The notes under the pieces: model-generated
Database searches by the model: none
What the model was told of the DNA's origin: nothing
Seen by the model: the letters and a program-made list of their open reading frames with translations, nothing else
Position numbers and translations under genes: made by a program
Assembly (NCBI RefSeq): GCF_007859315.1
Contig: NZ_VOHA01000009.1
Location: forward strand, 1-64,000
Source of the DNA: Reyranella sp. CPCC 100927
Lineage (GTDB): Bacteria; Pseudomonadota; Alphaproteobacteria; Reyranellales; Reyranellaceae
Direction: 5' to 3'
Length of the DNA: 64,000 nucleotides
Shown: piece after piece, positions 28,647 through 37,163 of the stretch
Numbering within the stretch: the first letter of the stretch is position 1
How the letters are laid out: the number at the start of each line of letters is the position of its first letter

Positions 28647-28955
28647 TTACGCGAGTCCCAGGTCTCGACGCCGGATCTCAGCGTCCGGCAGCGGGTCGAT
28701 CTTGAAGCGAATGACCGGCAGTGTCTTCGCCTTGTCCTCGTTGATCGCAATCCAATGCCGCTTGTCATCAGGCAGGTCGTCCTCGTCGTAGATCGCCAGG
28801 ACCGGGCATGCCGAAAGGCATGCCCGGCAATCGATGCAGGCGGCGGCGTCGACGAACACCATGTCGTCGTCGACATGGAAGCAGGCGACGGGGCATACCG
28901 CGACACACTCGGTGAAGCGGCACCGGCGGCAGTTGTCGGTAACGACGACAGGCAT
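28647..28955 (-). CDS. fdxA: 7Fe ferredoxin (FdxA-like, [3Fe-4S][4Fe-4S])
   Basis: The product is 102 aa. Cysteines at 9, 17 and 21 (the last followed by Pro), with an extra Cys 12 and Cys 25, form the first half. Cysteines at 40, 43, 46 and 50 (CIDCRACLSACP) form the second. This is the Azotobacter FdI/FdxA arrangement, with the long acidic C-terminal tail of that class. It is a soluble one-electron carrier. It sits between the 173-aa unknown protein and the reductase with 3- and 11-base gaps, which suggests it links NADPH to the molybdo-enzyme of the operon. Confidence 0.92.
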   Translation of the reverse strand: MPVVVTDNCRRCRFTECVAVCPVACFHVDDDMVFVDAAACIDCRACLSACPVLAIYDEDDLPDDKRHWIAINEDKAKTLPVIRFKIDPLPDAEIRRRDLGLA

Positions 28956-28966
28956 CCCGCGGCCGC

Positions 28967-29488
28967 CTAGTAGCGGCCCGGCTGCAGCCAGGTACCGAGA
29001 TAGGAGTCGAAGTCCCCGCCGCGCTTCAGGACGAGGTCGATCCAGGCTCGTTTCTCGTGCTCGATCACGACCATCTCCCAGATGCAGGCCATCGCCTTGC
29101 CGTCATAGATCTCGAATTTCGTCGGGTCGTCGACGGGCGCGCGCGCCAATGCCTCGCAGCAGATGACGCCATAGGCCCACCAGTTGAACACCAGCCAGTT
29201 GGCCTGAAGTCCCTGGTGAATGATCGCAAAGCCGCAGCTGTAGTGGTTGCCCTCCGTCTCTGCCTCGGCCAGCCGGACCAGCACATGACGCTGCGCCGCT
29301 TCCGCAACGCCCGTGTCCAGCACGTCGGTCTCCGGCCTGGCGAGATCGTGGGTGATACCGTAGGCCTTGATGCGCCATTGATCGCTGCGCCAGAGCCCCA
29401 CGGGAGAAAACAGGCGCTGCCGGTACTCGGGAAGCGCCGGTGCGGCCGGCCGCTCGGCGGCGAGGGATGGGGAAGCGAGCGCGTTCAT
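28967..29488 (-). CDS. Unknown 173-aa protein in the molybdo-enzyme operon
   Basis: Starting MNALASPSLAAERPAAPALP, the product has no signal peptide or membrane span. It is rich in aromatic residues, with a WLVFNWWAYGVICCEAL core near residues 100-120 carrying a Cys-Cys pair and a EIYDGKAMACIWEMVVIEHEKRAW segment. An ideal GGAGGT lies 7 bases before the ATG, and its start overlaps the SnoaL-like gene's stop (ATGA). I do not recognise a family. Position and coupling suggest a dedicated subunit, cofactor-insertion factor or partner enzyme of the neighbouring oxidoreductase. Confidence 0.75.
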   Translation of the reverse strand: MNALASPSLAAERPAAPALPEYRQRLFSPVGLWRSDQWRIKAYGITHDLARPETDVLDTGVAEAAQRHVLVRLAEAETEGNHYSCGFAIIHQGLQANWLVFNWWAYGVICCEALARAPVDDPTKFEIYDGKAMACIWEMVVIEHEKRAWIDLVLKRGGDFDSYLGTWLQPGRY

Positions 29489-29901
29489 GGGGTTACCTCC
29501 GTTGATGCCGTTTTGGGCCAGGCCGAGAAGCTTGCGCGCCATGCCGTGAAGAGCCCGTCGCGCACTTCCAGGATCTCGATGCCGAAACCCTCCATCTCGG
29601 CGCCGGTGGTGGCGTCGCGCCACGCGGCGGTCCAGGAGGAGGCGAACCGGTCGGGCCCGAGCACCTCGAGTTTCTTCGACAGGCGGTAGTCACGCAGATT
29701 GGCAAAGCGACGCTCGAGCAGCGCTTTCAGTGCCGCCTTGCCGTGGACGCGCCCGACGCCGGCGTAGAAGACGTCGGCATCCTCGGCGAAGCCGCGGACG
29801 ATCGCGTCGACATCGCGATTGCCGAAGAGGATCTCGTAGCGCTTGAGATCGGCGACGACGTCGGTGTGTGTGAGAGACTTGGCATCCATCGTGGTTGTCA
29901 C
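29485..29901 (-). CDS. SnoaL/NTF2-like protein
   Basis: The product is 138 aa with the NTF2-like cone fold pattern: an N-terminal helix (VVADLKRYEILFGNRDVDAIVRGF), then DADVFYAGVGRVHGKAALKALL and alternating strands with WTAAWRDATTGAEMEGFGIEIL. Such proteins bind or isomerise small hydrophobic molecules. The start overlaps the stop of the molybdopterin gene by 4 bases, and its stop overlaps the next start by 4 bases, so translation is coupled on both sides. It is probably an auxiliary enzyme of the same pathway. Confidence 0.85.
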   Translation of the reverse strand: MTTTMDAKSLTHTDVVADLKRYEILFGNRDVDAIVRGFAEDADVFYAGVGRVHGKAALKALLERRFANLRDYRLSKKLEVLGPDRFASSWTAAWRDATTGAEMEGFGIEILEVRDGLFTAWRASFSAWPKTASTEVTP

Positions 29902-32003
29902 TCCGCTGCAACAGGGCTGGGCAAAGGGTTGATCGGCAGGACGTCGACGCGGTTGTCATGGAACACGGCGCCGTGCCCCATATCTGAATCGCGCTCTTCC
30001 ACCGTGGCGTTGACGTTGGTGCCGCCGGACACGAGCTTGGGCCAGTATCCCTTCGGCGTGACGGCAACACCCCGACGGACCGTGTCGGTGATCTCGGCCT
30101 GGGCGACGAAGGCACCACGGTCGTTGAAAACCCGCACCGGACTGCCGTTGGCGATCCCGCGTGCGGCCGCATCGTCGGCGTGGAGCGAAACCTTGATCGG
30201 TCCGGCCTTGCGCAGCAGGTCCGGCTTGTTGGCGAACATGCTGTTCAGGAAGAAGTGCGACGCCGGGCTGATCAGGACCAACGGGAAGCGTGCGGCGGTG
30301 CTTTCCGAGGTGACCTCGCGCGGCGGCGTGTAGGCCGGCAGGGGATCGAGGCCGTCGGCGGCGGCGCGCTCGGAGAGAAACTCGATCTTCCCGGATGGCG
30401 TCGGAAAGCCGAACGGATAGGCCTTCGCCGGGCGGGGATAGTTGAGCCGCAGCCAGCCCTGCTCGCGCAGGCGTTCGAGCGTGATGCCCTCGACGGAGGG
30501 ATGACCGGAGTCGAGGATGCTGCGGACCAGCTCCTCGTCGGTCGCGAACAAGGCAGGATCGGTCAACCCCAGCGCCGCAGCCAGGCGCCGGAAGATTTCC
30601 GTGCTCGGCAGGCACTCACCCTGCGGGCGTACCGCAGGCTCGTTCAGGTGGAGATAGAGATGGCCGTAGGCGTTGTGCAGATCGGTGTGCTCCGGCTGCA
30701 TGGTCGTCGGCAGCACGAGATCGGCGAAGTCGGCCGTGTCGGTCTTGAAGTGATCGATGACGACCGTGAACAGATCGTCGCGCGCCAGACCCTTGCGCAC
30801 ACGGCCCTGGTCGGGGTTGCTGGCCGCCGGATTGGCACCCAGCACCACCAGCGCTTTCACCGGTGGATCATCGAGATCGAGCAGGCCTTCGCCCAGGCGG
30901 GTCATGATCAGCGTGCGGGCCGGTTTCGCCCGCAGGTCAGGCCTGAGGAACGCCTTGATGTTTCCGCCGAAATACGCGCCCGTCGAGTAGACCGCGCCAC
31001 CACCCAGATGCCGCCAGTCGCCCGTAACGCCAGGGATCGTCATGATCGTCCGCAACGCCATGCCGCCGCCGGCGTGACGCTGGATGCCCATCCGCGTGAG
31101 GATGGCGGTCGGCCGTGTCCGGGCGAGGCGCTCGCCGAGGCTGCGGATCTGCGCCGCCGGAATGCCCGTGACCTGGGCGACGCGCTCCGGCGGGAAGGCG
31201 AGGATGCGCTCGCGATAGGCGGACCATCCGATGGTGTTCTCGGCGATGAACGCCTGGTCCTCCGCCCCCATCGTGACGACGACGTTGAGGAGGCCGAGCG
31301 CCAGGGCGGCATCGGTGCCGGGCACGATCGAGATATGCTCGTCGGCCCGCGCTGCGGTACGCGATCGAACGGGGTCGATGACGACGAGGTGGGCGCCGGC
31401 CTCGCGTGCCTGCGAAATGAAGCGCCAGACGTGATTGTGCGTCGTCAGCGGATTGGCACCCCAGATCACGATGAGCCGGGCGTGTGCGAACGCTTCGGGA
31501 TCGAGGCCGTGGCGCGATCCCATAGTGTAGGCTGTACCGTGGCTTCCGGCGTGGTGGCAGATCGTCGGTTCGTGGTGGGACGCCCCCAGCGCATTCCACA
31601 GGCGACCGCCGACGCCGACGATGCCCTGCAGGAAACCCATGGAACCGCAACCGGCGTACGGCCAGATCGCCTCGCCGCCATGATCCTCCTTGATCGTGGC
31701 CAGGCGATCGGCGAACGTCGCAATGGCTTCATCCCAACTAATGCGCTCGAACGCTCCGCTTCCCTTCGGTCCGACCCGCTTGAGGGGGTGGAGGAGCCGG
31801 TCCGGCGCATGCATGTGCTCGATGTAACGGTCGACCTTGGCGCACAGATTGCCGCGCGTGAAAGGGTGGTCGGCGGTACCTCGGATGCCCACCGCAACGC
31901 CGTTTTCAACGATAATTTCCCAACTGCACGTGTCGGGGCAGTCGAGGGGGCAGGTTCCGCGGGCGATGGAGCGGTCGTGTGTCGGACGTTCTGAGCGGGT
32001 CAT
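29898..32003 (-). CDS. Molybdopterin-dependent oxidoreductase (DMSO-reductase family)
   Basis: The product is 701 aa. An N-terminal [4Fe-4S] site is seen as Cys 18, 22, 26 and 54 (GTCPLDCPDTC then GNLC). The bis-MGD domains follow, with VIWGANPLTTHNHVWRFI and VVLGANPAASNPDQ, and the C-terminal molydopterin dinucleotide-binding barrel near LVLISPASHFFLNSMF. The segment PTICHHAGSHGTAYTMG near residue 148 contains a Cys as possible Mo ligand. No Tat signal is seen, so it is cytoplasmic. The substrate is unknown (formate-dehydrogenase/nitrate-reductase-like class). ATG 32001-32003 starts the conserved part; the open frame extends to 32087. It is the first gene of the operon and divergent from a LysR gene. 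Confidence 0.92.
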   Translation of the reverse strand: MTRSERPTHDRSIARGTCPLDCPDTCSWEIIVENGVAVGIRGTADHPFTRGNLCAKVDRYIEHMHAPDRLLHPLKRVGPKGSGAFERISWDEAIATFADRLATIKEDHGGEAIWPYAGCGSMGFLQGIVGVGGRLWNALGASHHEPTICHHAGSHGTAYTMGSRHGLDPEAFAHARLIVIWGANPLTTHNHVWRFISQAREAGAHLVVIDPVRSRTAARADEHISIVPGTDAALALGLLNVVVTMGAEDQAFIAENTIGWSAYRERILAFPPERVAQVTGIPAAQIRSLGERLARTRPTAILTRMGIQRHAGGGMALRTIMTIPGVTGDWRHLGGGAVYSTGAYFGGNIKAFLRPDLRAKPARTLIMTRLGEGLLDLDDPPVKALVVLGANPAASNPDQGRVRKGLARDDLFTVVIDHFKTDTADFADLVLPTTMQPEHTDLHNAYGHLYLHLNEPAVRPQGECLPSTEIFRRLAAALGLTDPALFATDEELVRSILDSGHPSVEGITLERLREQGWLRLNYPRPAKAYPFGFPTPSGKIEFLSERAAADGLDPLPAYTPPREVTSESTAARFPLVLISPASHFFLNSMFANKPDLLRKAGPIKVSLHADDAAARGIANGSPVRVFNDRGAFVAQAEITDTVRRGVAVTPKGYWPKLVSGGTNVNATVEERDSDMGHGAVFHDNRVDVLPINPLPSPVAAE

Positions 32004-32086
32004 TGCCGGGCACCGGGTCCTTGTGGCTGGCGCCGTGAATAGATACAAACGGGCAGAACCCGACAAACGACAAATTGACAGTGACA

Positions 32087-32105
32087 AGTTTAGCTGAACT
32101 AAACT
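32087..32105. promoter_or_regulatory. LysR-type operator between molybdo-operon and LysR gene
   Basis: AGTTTAGCTGAACTAAACT is a perfect 7-bp inverted repeat with a 5-base centre and contains the LysR T-N11-A core. It ends only 4 bases before the ATG of the LysR gene, where a Shine-Dalgarno would be, and lies 83 bases upstream of the molybdo-enzyme start. It should serve autoregulation and divergent activation. Confidence 0.75.
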
Positions 32106-32109
32106 CCCT

Positions 32110-33021
32110 ATGGCTTACGATCTCCCTGCGCTGAGCGCGCTGCGCGCCTTTGAGGCGGCGGCGCGGAATCTCAGTTTCAAGCATGCCGCCGAGGAACTCC
32201 ACGTCACGGCGGGCGCGATCAGTCAGCAGATCAAACGCCTGGAGCAGGAACTCGGTGTCGCGCTGTTCGTGCGAACGCCGTCGACGATGCTGACGCCGCA
32301 GGGACAGGCCTATCTCGCGGTGATACGACGTGCCTTCGAACGCATCTCCGAAGTCACGACGGGTTTGCGCGACGAAAGAAGCCGGCGCGCCCAGTCGGTC
32401 ACGGTCAATCTGCTGCCGGGACTGGCGACGAAGTGGCTGATCCCGCGGCTCGGCCGGCTGCGCAACCTTCATCCCGATCTCGATGTTCGCATATCGACGT
32501 CACGCGAGCTGGTCGACTTCACCCGGGATGATGTCGACATCGCCATCCGGCATGGGCTCGGCATCTATCCGGGTCTGAAGAGCTGGAAGCTGTTCATCGA
32601 GGACATGGTGCCGGTGTGCAGTCCGTCGCTGTTGAAGACGGCGCCGCTTCGCGCGCCATCAGACCTGCGACAGCACACCCTGCTGCATGATCAGGACTGC
32701 CGCGATTGGGAATTGTGGCTGCGTGCCAACAAGGTCGAGGGAATCGATGCGACCCGCGGCCTGCGCTTCAGCGACGACGTCATGATGCTCGCTGCCGCAG
32801 CCGAGGGCCATGGCGTGGCGCTTGGACGATCGTCGCTGATCGCCGCCGATGTCGCCTCGGGGCAACTCGTGCGGCCGCTGAAGCTGAAACTCACGAGCAG
32901 CTTCGCCTACTATGTCGTCTGCCCGGAAAGGAATGCGAACATCCGAAAGATCGCGCTCGTACGCGATTGGCTGCTGTCGGAGGCGAAGACCTTCCAGATC
33001 CGCGCGCAAAAGGAACAATGA
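32110..33021 (+). CDS. LysR-family regulator, GcvA-like
   Basis: The product is 303 aa. The N-terminal helix-turn-helix has LSALRAFEAAARNLSFKHAAEELHVTAGAISQQIKRLE, the GcvA/AmpR subclass pattern. It is followed by a LysR effector domain with WLIPRLGRL near residue 100 and DVDIAIRHGLGIYPGL near 140. The start at ATG 32110 is fixed by the conserved MAYDLPALSALRAFEAA beginning. There is no recognisable ribosome-binding site, because the palindrome occupies that stretch, so the mRNA could be leaderless. It is the likely regulator of the divergent molybdo-enzyme operon. Confidence 0.93.
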   Translation: MAYDLPALSALRAFEAAARNLSFKHAAEELHVTAGAISQQIKRLEQELGVALFVRTPSTMLTPQGQAYLAVIRRAFERISEVTTGLRDERSRRAQSVTVNLLPGLATKWLIPRLGRLRNLHPDLDVRISTSRELVDFTRDDVDIAIRHGLGIYPGLKSWKLFIEDMVPVCSPSLLKTAPLRAPSDLRQHTLLHDQDCRDWELWLRANKVEGIDATRGLRFSDDVMMLAAAAEGHGVALGRSSLIAADVASGQLVRPLKLKLTSSFAYYVVCPERNANIRKIALVRDWLLSEAKTFQIRAQKEQ

Positions 33022-33037
33022 CGTATCCCGGATCGCG

Positions 33038-33952
33038 TTACGAAGCGCCGAACAGGTCGTGGATGGCGGCGCGGAACCAACGGTGGCCGCGATCGTGGTG
33101 GAAGCGTTCATGCCAGAACTGGCTGATGTCGAGGCGTGGCAGGTCGATGGGCGTGCGGAAAACCGCGAGATCGAGGTCCTTCATCAGGTAATCCGCCAGC
33201 CGCGCCGGCATGCTGGCGACAGCGTCGGTTCGGCTGGCCACGAAAGCGGCGGTGATGAAGCTCGGCATGCGCACCAGCACGCGATCGGCGTCGAGTGCGT
33301 CGGCAAAGGCCTGCTCGATCATGCGATGGGCTGCGTGCCCGGTATGAGACGACGTCACCATGACGTGACGCTCACGGAGAAACGCATCGGCCCGCACGAG
33401 CTTTTCCCGGCGCGGATGGCCCCCGCGAACGACGCTCACATACTTGTCGATGTAAAGGCGCTGGCGCCGGATGGTCGGCGCCGCGGCGGGAAACACGCCA
33501 ATGGCGACATCCGCCTCGCCCGCTTCGAGACGGGCACCGAACTCCCGCGAGTCGAGCGGGACGGCCCTGAGCCGCAATCCGTGACCTGTCCGTTCAAGGT
33601 GGCTGATCAGAGGCGGCACAAATCGCACCATCCCGACCTCCGTCACCAGCAGCGAGAACTCACGGCGTGCTGACGCCGGATCGAAGGCCCGCGCCGTGGA
33701 TCGCATGGTGTCTGATGTGGCCAGCAGCGCCTGCAACGGCTGGACAAGTGCGATCGCCTTGGGAGTCGGCTGCATGGCCAGGCCGACGCGCACCAGAAGC
33801 GGGTCGCTGAAGTGGGCTCGCAGCTTGCCCAGGGTCTTGCTGATCGACGACTGGGTGGTGCCGAGGATGATCGCAGCACGGGTCAGGCTGCGCACCTCGA
33901 GCAGCAAGGCGAGAATGCGCAGGTGTCGAAGCCCGATGTCGTCGTCATTCAT
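33038..33952 (-). CDS. LysR-family regulator, NodD/LinR-like
   Basis: The product is 304 aa. The helix-turn-helix has LRHLRILALLLEVRSLTRAAIILGTTQSSISKTLGKLR. The C-terminal effector domain has VRFVPPLISHLERTGHGLRLRAVPLDSREFGARLEAGEADVAIG and ends with SQFWHERFHHDRGHRWFRAAIHDLF, the closing pattern of the NodD-like subclass that senses aromatic compounds. The ATG at 33950-33952 begins the conserved part. It is divergent from the NMT1-like gene with a T-N11-A palindrome between, and tail-to-tail with the previous LysR gene (16 bases). Confidence 0.92.
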   Translation of the reverse strand: MNDDDIGLRHLRILALLLEVRSLTRAAIILGTTQSSISKTLGKLRAHFSDPLLVRVGLAMQPTPKAIALVQPLQALLATSDTMRSTARAFDPASARREFSLLVTEVGMVRFVPPLISHLERTGHGLRLRAVPLDSREFGARLEAGEADVAIGVFPAAAPTIRRQRLYIDKYVSVVRGGHPRREKLVRADAFLRERHVMVTSSHTGHAAHRMIEQAFADALDADRVLVRMPSFITAAFVASRTDAVASMPARLADYLMKDLDLAVFRTPIDLPRLDISQFWHERFHHDRGHRWFRAAIHDLFGAS

Positions 33953-33988
33953 GACGTCATGTCGAGGGTCCGGTTGCCCACCATATAT

Positions 33989-34003
33989 ATTCCATACTGG
34001 AAT
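33989..34003. promoter_or_regulatory. LysR-type T-N11-A operator
   Basis: ATTCCATACTGGAAT is a 6-bp inverted repeat around TAC that contains T-N11-A. It lies 37 bases upstream of the LysR start and 105 bases upstream of the NMT1-like gene, the normal place for a LysR recognition site. Confidence 0.7.
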
Positions 34004-34107
34004 TGAGTCTATTCCGGCAAGCCGATGGCGTCGAGCGCTCACCGCGCCCAGAGTCCCATTGCTCACGATGTCAGGTGATCGATCGTCCTGATAGGAAGGA
34101 GATCCTC

Positions 34108-34995
34108 GTGAAGAATCAGAAATTCGTCATCCAGCCGCACTTCCGGCTCCAGGAATGGGTCGCCCAGGAGAAGGGGTACTTCAGCGACGAAGGCCTCGAC
34201 TACGTCTTCCAGGAAACGATCCGCTCGACCGACGGCAAGCTGCACGACCAGGCCGGCCAGAAGTCGGGTGCCTACCAGGAATTCGAGAAGGGCCGTACAT
34301 CCGATGTGAACTGTGCCTGCCATTGGACCGTGAACGTCGCGGCGTCGAACGGTCACGGCAAGCTGTGGGGTGACGTCTATTCCGTCGCTCCAGCCGGCAT
34401 CTTCGTGCCAGCCGACTCGGCTATCCGCCGTCCGGAGGATCTTGCCGGCGTGCCGGTTTCCGTCGGCTACCAGTCCGGCAGCCACTACGCGACCATCCAG
34501 GCACTGGAACAGTATCTGGCGCCCGACAAAATCAACCTGTCGTTCACGGAAGGCATGCTGTTCAAGCGGCTGGACAACCTGCTTGACGGCAAATCGCAGG
34601 CCTCGACGCTGTTCAGCGGCCCGTACTATCTCGCCGAGCAGCTTGGCTATCGCAAGGTCATCGACACCACCTTCATGATCGCGTCGATGATCACCGGCAA
34701 TCCGGATGAAGAAGACCTCAAGCGGTTCCTTCGTGCCCTCAAGCGCGCGCAACGCGACATCGATCTGCGGCCCGAACGCTACACGCGCTATTACAAGAAC
34801 GAGTTCCCCGACCGCTATCACGCCATCATGGACACGCGCCGCTGGGGGGCCGGCGAGCGGATCGTATTCGAGCCTTACACCGAGGAAGCGTTCGCCCAGT
34901 CACGCGACTGGATTGCCGAGCGCCAGATCTTCGATGGCGGCAGACTGCACATGGGCTCGGATCGCTACGACGAAGCCGTCGTCCGGCTGACCTGA
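34108..34995 (+). CDS. NMT1/SsuA-like substrate-binding-fold protein without signal peptide
   Basis: The product is 295 aa with the periplasmic-binding type II fold of the NMT1/THI5/SsuA group: HFRLQEWVAQEKGYFSDEGLDYVF near residues 12-35, then RRPEDLAGVPVSVGYQSGSHYATIQALEQ near 110-140, and a helical C-terminus. The N-terminus (GTG, then KNQKFVIQPHF) goes straight into the fold with no export signal, and AGGAAGGAG sits 7 bases upstream. No permease or ATPase gene is adjacent. It may therefore be a cytoplasmic enzyme of this fold (as in THI5 or dihydroxyphthalate decarboxylase) rather than a transporter part. It is under the divergent LysR. Confidence 0.8.
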   Translation: MKNQKFVIQPHFRLQEWVAQEKGYFSDEGLDYVFQETIRSTDGKLHDQAGQKSGAYQEFEKGRTSDVNCACHWTVNVAASNGHGKLWGDVYSVAPAGIFVPADSAIRRPEDLAGVPVSVGYQSGSHYATIQALEQYLAPDKINLSFTEGMLFKRLDNLLDGKSQASTLFSGPYYLAEQLGYRKVIDTTFMIASMITGNPDEEDLKRFLRALKRAQRDIDLRPERYTRYYKNEFPDRYHAIMDTRRWGAGERIVFEPYTEEAFAQSRDWIAERQIFDGGRLHMGSDRYDEAVVRLT

Positions 34996-35006
34996 TCGTC
35001 GCGGAG

Positions 35007-37028
35007 TCATCCCATGCCGATGCGCCGGGCGCCGGCGCGGAACAGGGCCGCGTCGTCCGGTGCAAACCGCATCGCGGTGAGGAAGTCGCTCACATGGTAG
35101 GCGGGCGCCATCTTGCGGATGGCGACCGCGTAGGCACGCGCTTCCTCGATACGGTCGGCCAGCGCCAGGCAGTAAGCGGCAATCGCCAGGATATGCGCAT
35201 GGGCGTTGGGCCGTGCCGCGGCCTTGACGCCCCAGCCGGCGGCGTCCTCGAACTGGCCCAGGCGCACCAGCGCCATCGCGCGGGCGCCGAGCATGCCGAA
35301 CAGCAGAGGGTCGAACGGGCTCAGATACCGCGAATGGTCGGCGGAGCGGATGGCCGACTGCGGATCACCGGCCTGCGCCTGAACGAAAGCCAGCGTGTAG
35401 TGGCCCATCGCGAAATTCGGGCTCAGCTCGAGCGCGCTTTCCAGCTCGGCGACGGCGTGATCATGGCGACCTTGCAGCCATAGAGCGCGTCCCATCGCCC
35501 AGTGGGCCGTCGGATCGCGATCGTCGACCAGGAGACTCTGCCCCGCCATGGCCATCGCCCGGTCGATTTCCGGGGCCCGGTCCGTCCAGCCCTGGAACGC
35601 GTTCTGGAAGTGCGTAAAGGAGAGCGCCGCGTACGCCCGCGCGAACGTGGGGTCCAGCCGCACCGCGGTCTCGAAGAAGTGCTGGGCGCTGTCGTTGTCG
35701 GCCTTGTTGAAACGGTACATGTGCCACAGGCCGCGGTGATGCGCTTCCCAGGCATTGAGCGAGTTGGGCGGCCGCAGGATGGCGCGGTTGCGCTCCAGGG
35801 TCTCGATTTCATGAGCGATGGAGGCCACGATCCGGTTGCCGATTTCGTCGAAGACCCGGAGCGAGTCGTCGGCCGCGTGGTCAAAGACCTCCGCCCAGAC
35901 GATGCGTGCCGTACGGGTTTCGGCAAGTTCGACGGCGATGATGACTCGTCTGCCGTCGTGCCGTAGCCAGCCGCTCGCGACATAGTCGACGGTCAACAGC
36001 CGGCCGACGTCCTGCGACGCGACGCTGCGGTCCCGCAACGCAAAGACGGTGCCCTGCGCGATCACGAACAGGCTTCGCAGCTTGGCCAGTCGCGTGATCA
36101 CATCATGGGCCAGGCCATCGCCGGGGCCGCCGGGTACCGCCGTTGCCACGTCGCGGTCCACGAAAGGCAAAACGGCGATCGATGCCTGACGCCGGGTAGA
36201 CTGCTCGACGTCTTCTTGGTCATGAGCCGCCGTGGTCGCGTGCACGGAGGCAACCCGCGGCGCGTCGTTCTGTGCTCTGGCAGCACGCCACGCCCGGCGA
36301 ACGGGCGCGGGATCGAGACCTTCCGATTCAAACAGGCGGACGGTCGCGGCCACGTGCTCGTCGCCCTCGCGCAAGCGTCGGCATCGCGCCAGGGTGTTCA
36401 AAAGGGCCTCGTGCACGCGGCGATCGAAGGGCGCGCGTTGTCGCCACGCTTCGAGGTGCTCGAAGGCTTCGTCATCGGGAACACACCCGACCAAACATTC
36501 CAGGACCGCGGCGTGGCAACTGCGAAACCGATGGCGCTGTGCCACGAGCCAGCCGGTGAAAGCCGGGCTGCGGTCGATCTCCAGCCCTTCAAGGAAGTCC
36601 TGGGCCAGCTGTGCGGACAGCGCCCGCAACCGCTGCGGCGCCAGCGTCTCAAGGCCGGCCTGGACGGCTTTGTTCACGCCGATCGCATCGATTGAGCAGC
36701 CCGCGAGGTCGAGCCTCACGGTGTCGGCATGGGTGGTCACCCTGCATCGGCCCGGCGTGTCGATGAGCCCCCTCAGTTTGCTGAGGCACCAGCGCAGTTC
36801 GCCGCGCGGATCGTTGGGGGCGTCCCACAGGAGGTCGCAGAGCTGGCTGCGTGTGACCGCGTGGGGAGCGAGTAACAAATAGGCGAGCAAGGCACGCACC
36901 TTGCGCGATGCCGGCAGTGCCAGCGGGGCGCCGTCACGGCTGACGGTCAGGGGGCCCAGGAGACGGACCTGCAAGGACGCGCCGCCGTCGATGTGGTCGG
37001 ACGGATGCGAATCCACGGGGACTTCCAT
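35007..37028 (-). CDS. BTAD-type transcriptional regulator with TolB-like and TPR domains
   Basis: The product is 673 aa. Residues 20-110 form an OmpR/SARP-like winged helix (LQVRLLGPLTVSRDGAPLALPASRKVRALLAYLLLAP), followed by a bacterial transcriptional activation domain to about 245 with DFLEGLEIDRSPAFTGWLVAQRHRF. A linker leads to a TolB-like/FlgO-type domain (ASIAVLPFVDRD to AEVFDHAADDSL, about 285-395). The C-terminus carries tetratricopeptide repeats. This arrangement is known in CadC/adenylate-cyclase-associated regulators of rhizobia. No cyclase domain is present. ATG 37026-37028 follows GGGAGG by 6 bases. Target genes unknown; the methyltransferase lies divergently. Confidence 0.88.
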   Translation of the reverse strand: MEVPVDSHPSDHIDGGASLQVRLLGPLTVSRDGAPLALPASRKVRALLAYLLLAPHAVTRSQLCDLLWDAPNDPRGELRWCLSKLRGLIDTPGRCRVTTHADTVRLDLAGCSIDAIGVNKAVQAGLETLAPQRLRALSAQLAQDFLEGLEIDRSPAFTGWLVAQRHRFRSCHAAVLECLVGCVPDDEAFEHLEAWRQRAPFDRRVHEALLNTLARCRRLREGDEHVAATVRLFESEGLDPAPVRRAWRAARAQNDAPRVASVHATTAAHDQEDVEQSTRRQASIAVLPFVDRDVATAVPGGPGDGLAHDVITRLAKLRSLFVIAQGTVFALRDRSVASQDVGRLLTVDYVASGWLRHDGRRVIIAVELAETRTARIVWAEVFDHAADDSLRVFDEIGNRIVASIAHEIETLERNRAILRPPNSLNAWEAHHRGLWHMYRFNKADNDSAQHFFETAVRLDPTFARAYAALSFTHFQNAFQGWTDRAPEIDRAMAMAGQSLLVDDRDPTAHWAMGRALWLQGRHDHAVAELESALELSPNFAMGHYTLAFVQAQAGDPQSAIRSADHSRYLSPFDPLLFGMLGARAMALVRLGQFEDAAGWGVKAAARPNAHAHILAIAAYCLALADRIEEARAYAVAIRKMAPAYHVSDFLTAMRFAPDDAALFRAGARRIGMG

Positions 37029-37163
37029 GCTGCCTCCCACGCTCGCTTCCATGGGGGCCCGCCATGCTGGGAGCAAGGTCATGGCACGGCTGCCATGCCG
37101 GCTGTCGTTTGCACGGGCAAGGCGACAGCATAGCAGGAACCCTTGCCCGGACGGAGTGCGATC

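Noticed and set aside
30180-31994. A 604-codon plus-strand frame opposite the molybdopterin oxidoreductase
   Set aside because: It is fully antisense to a clear enzyme and has charged low-complexity translation with no start site.
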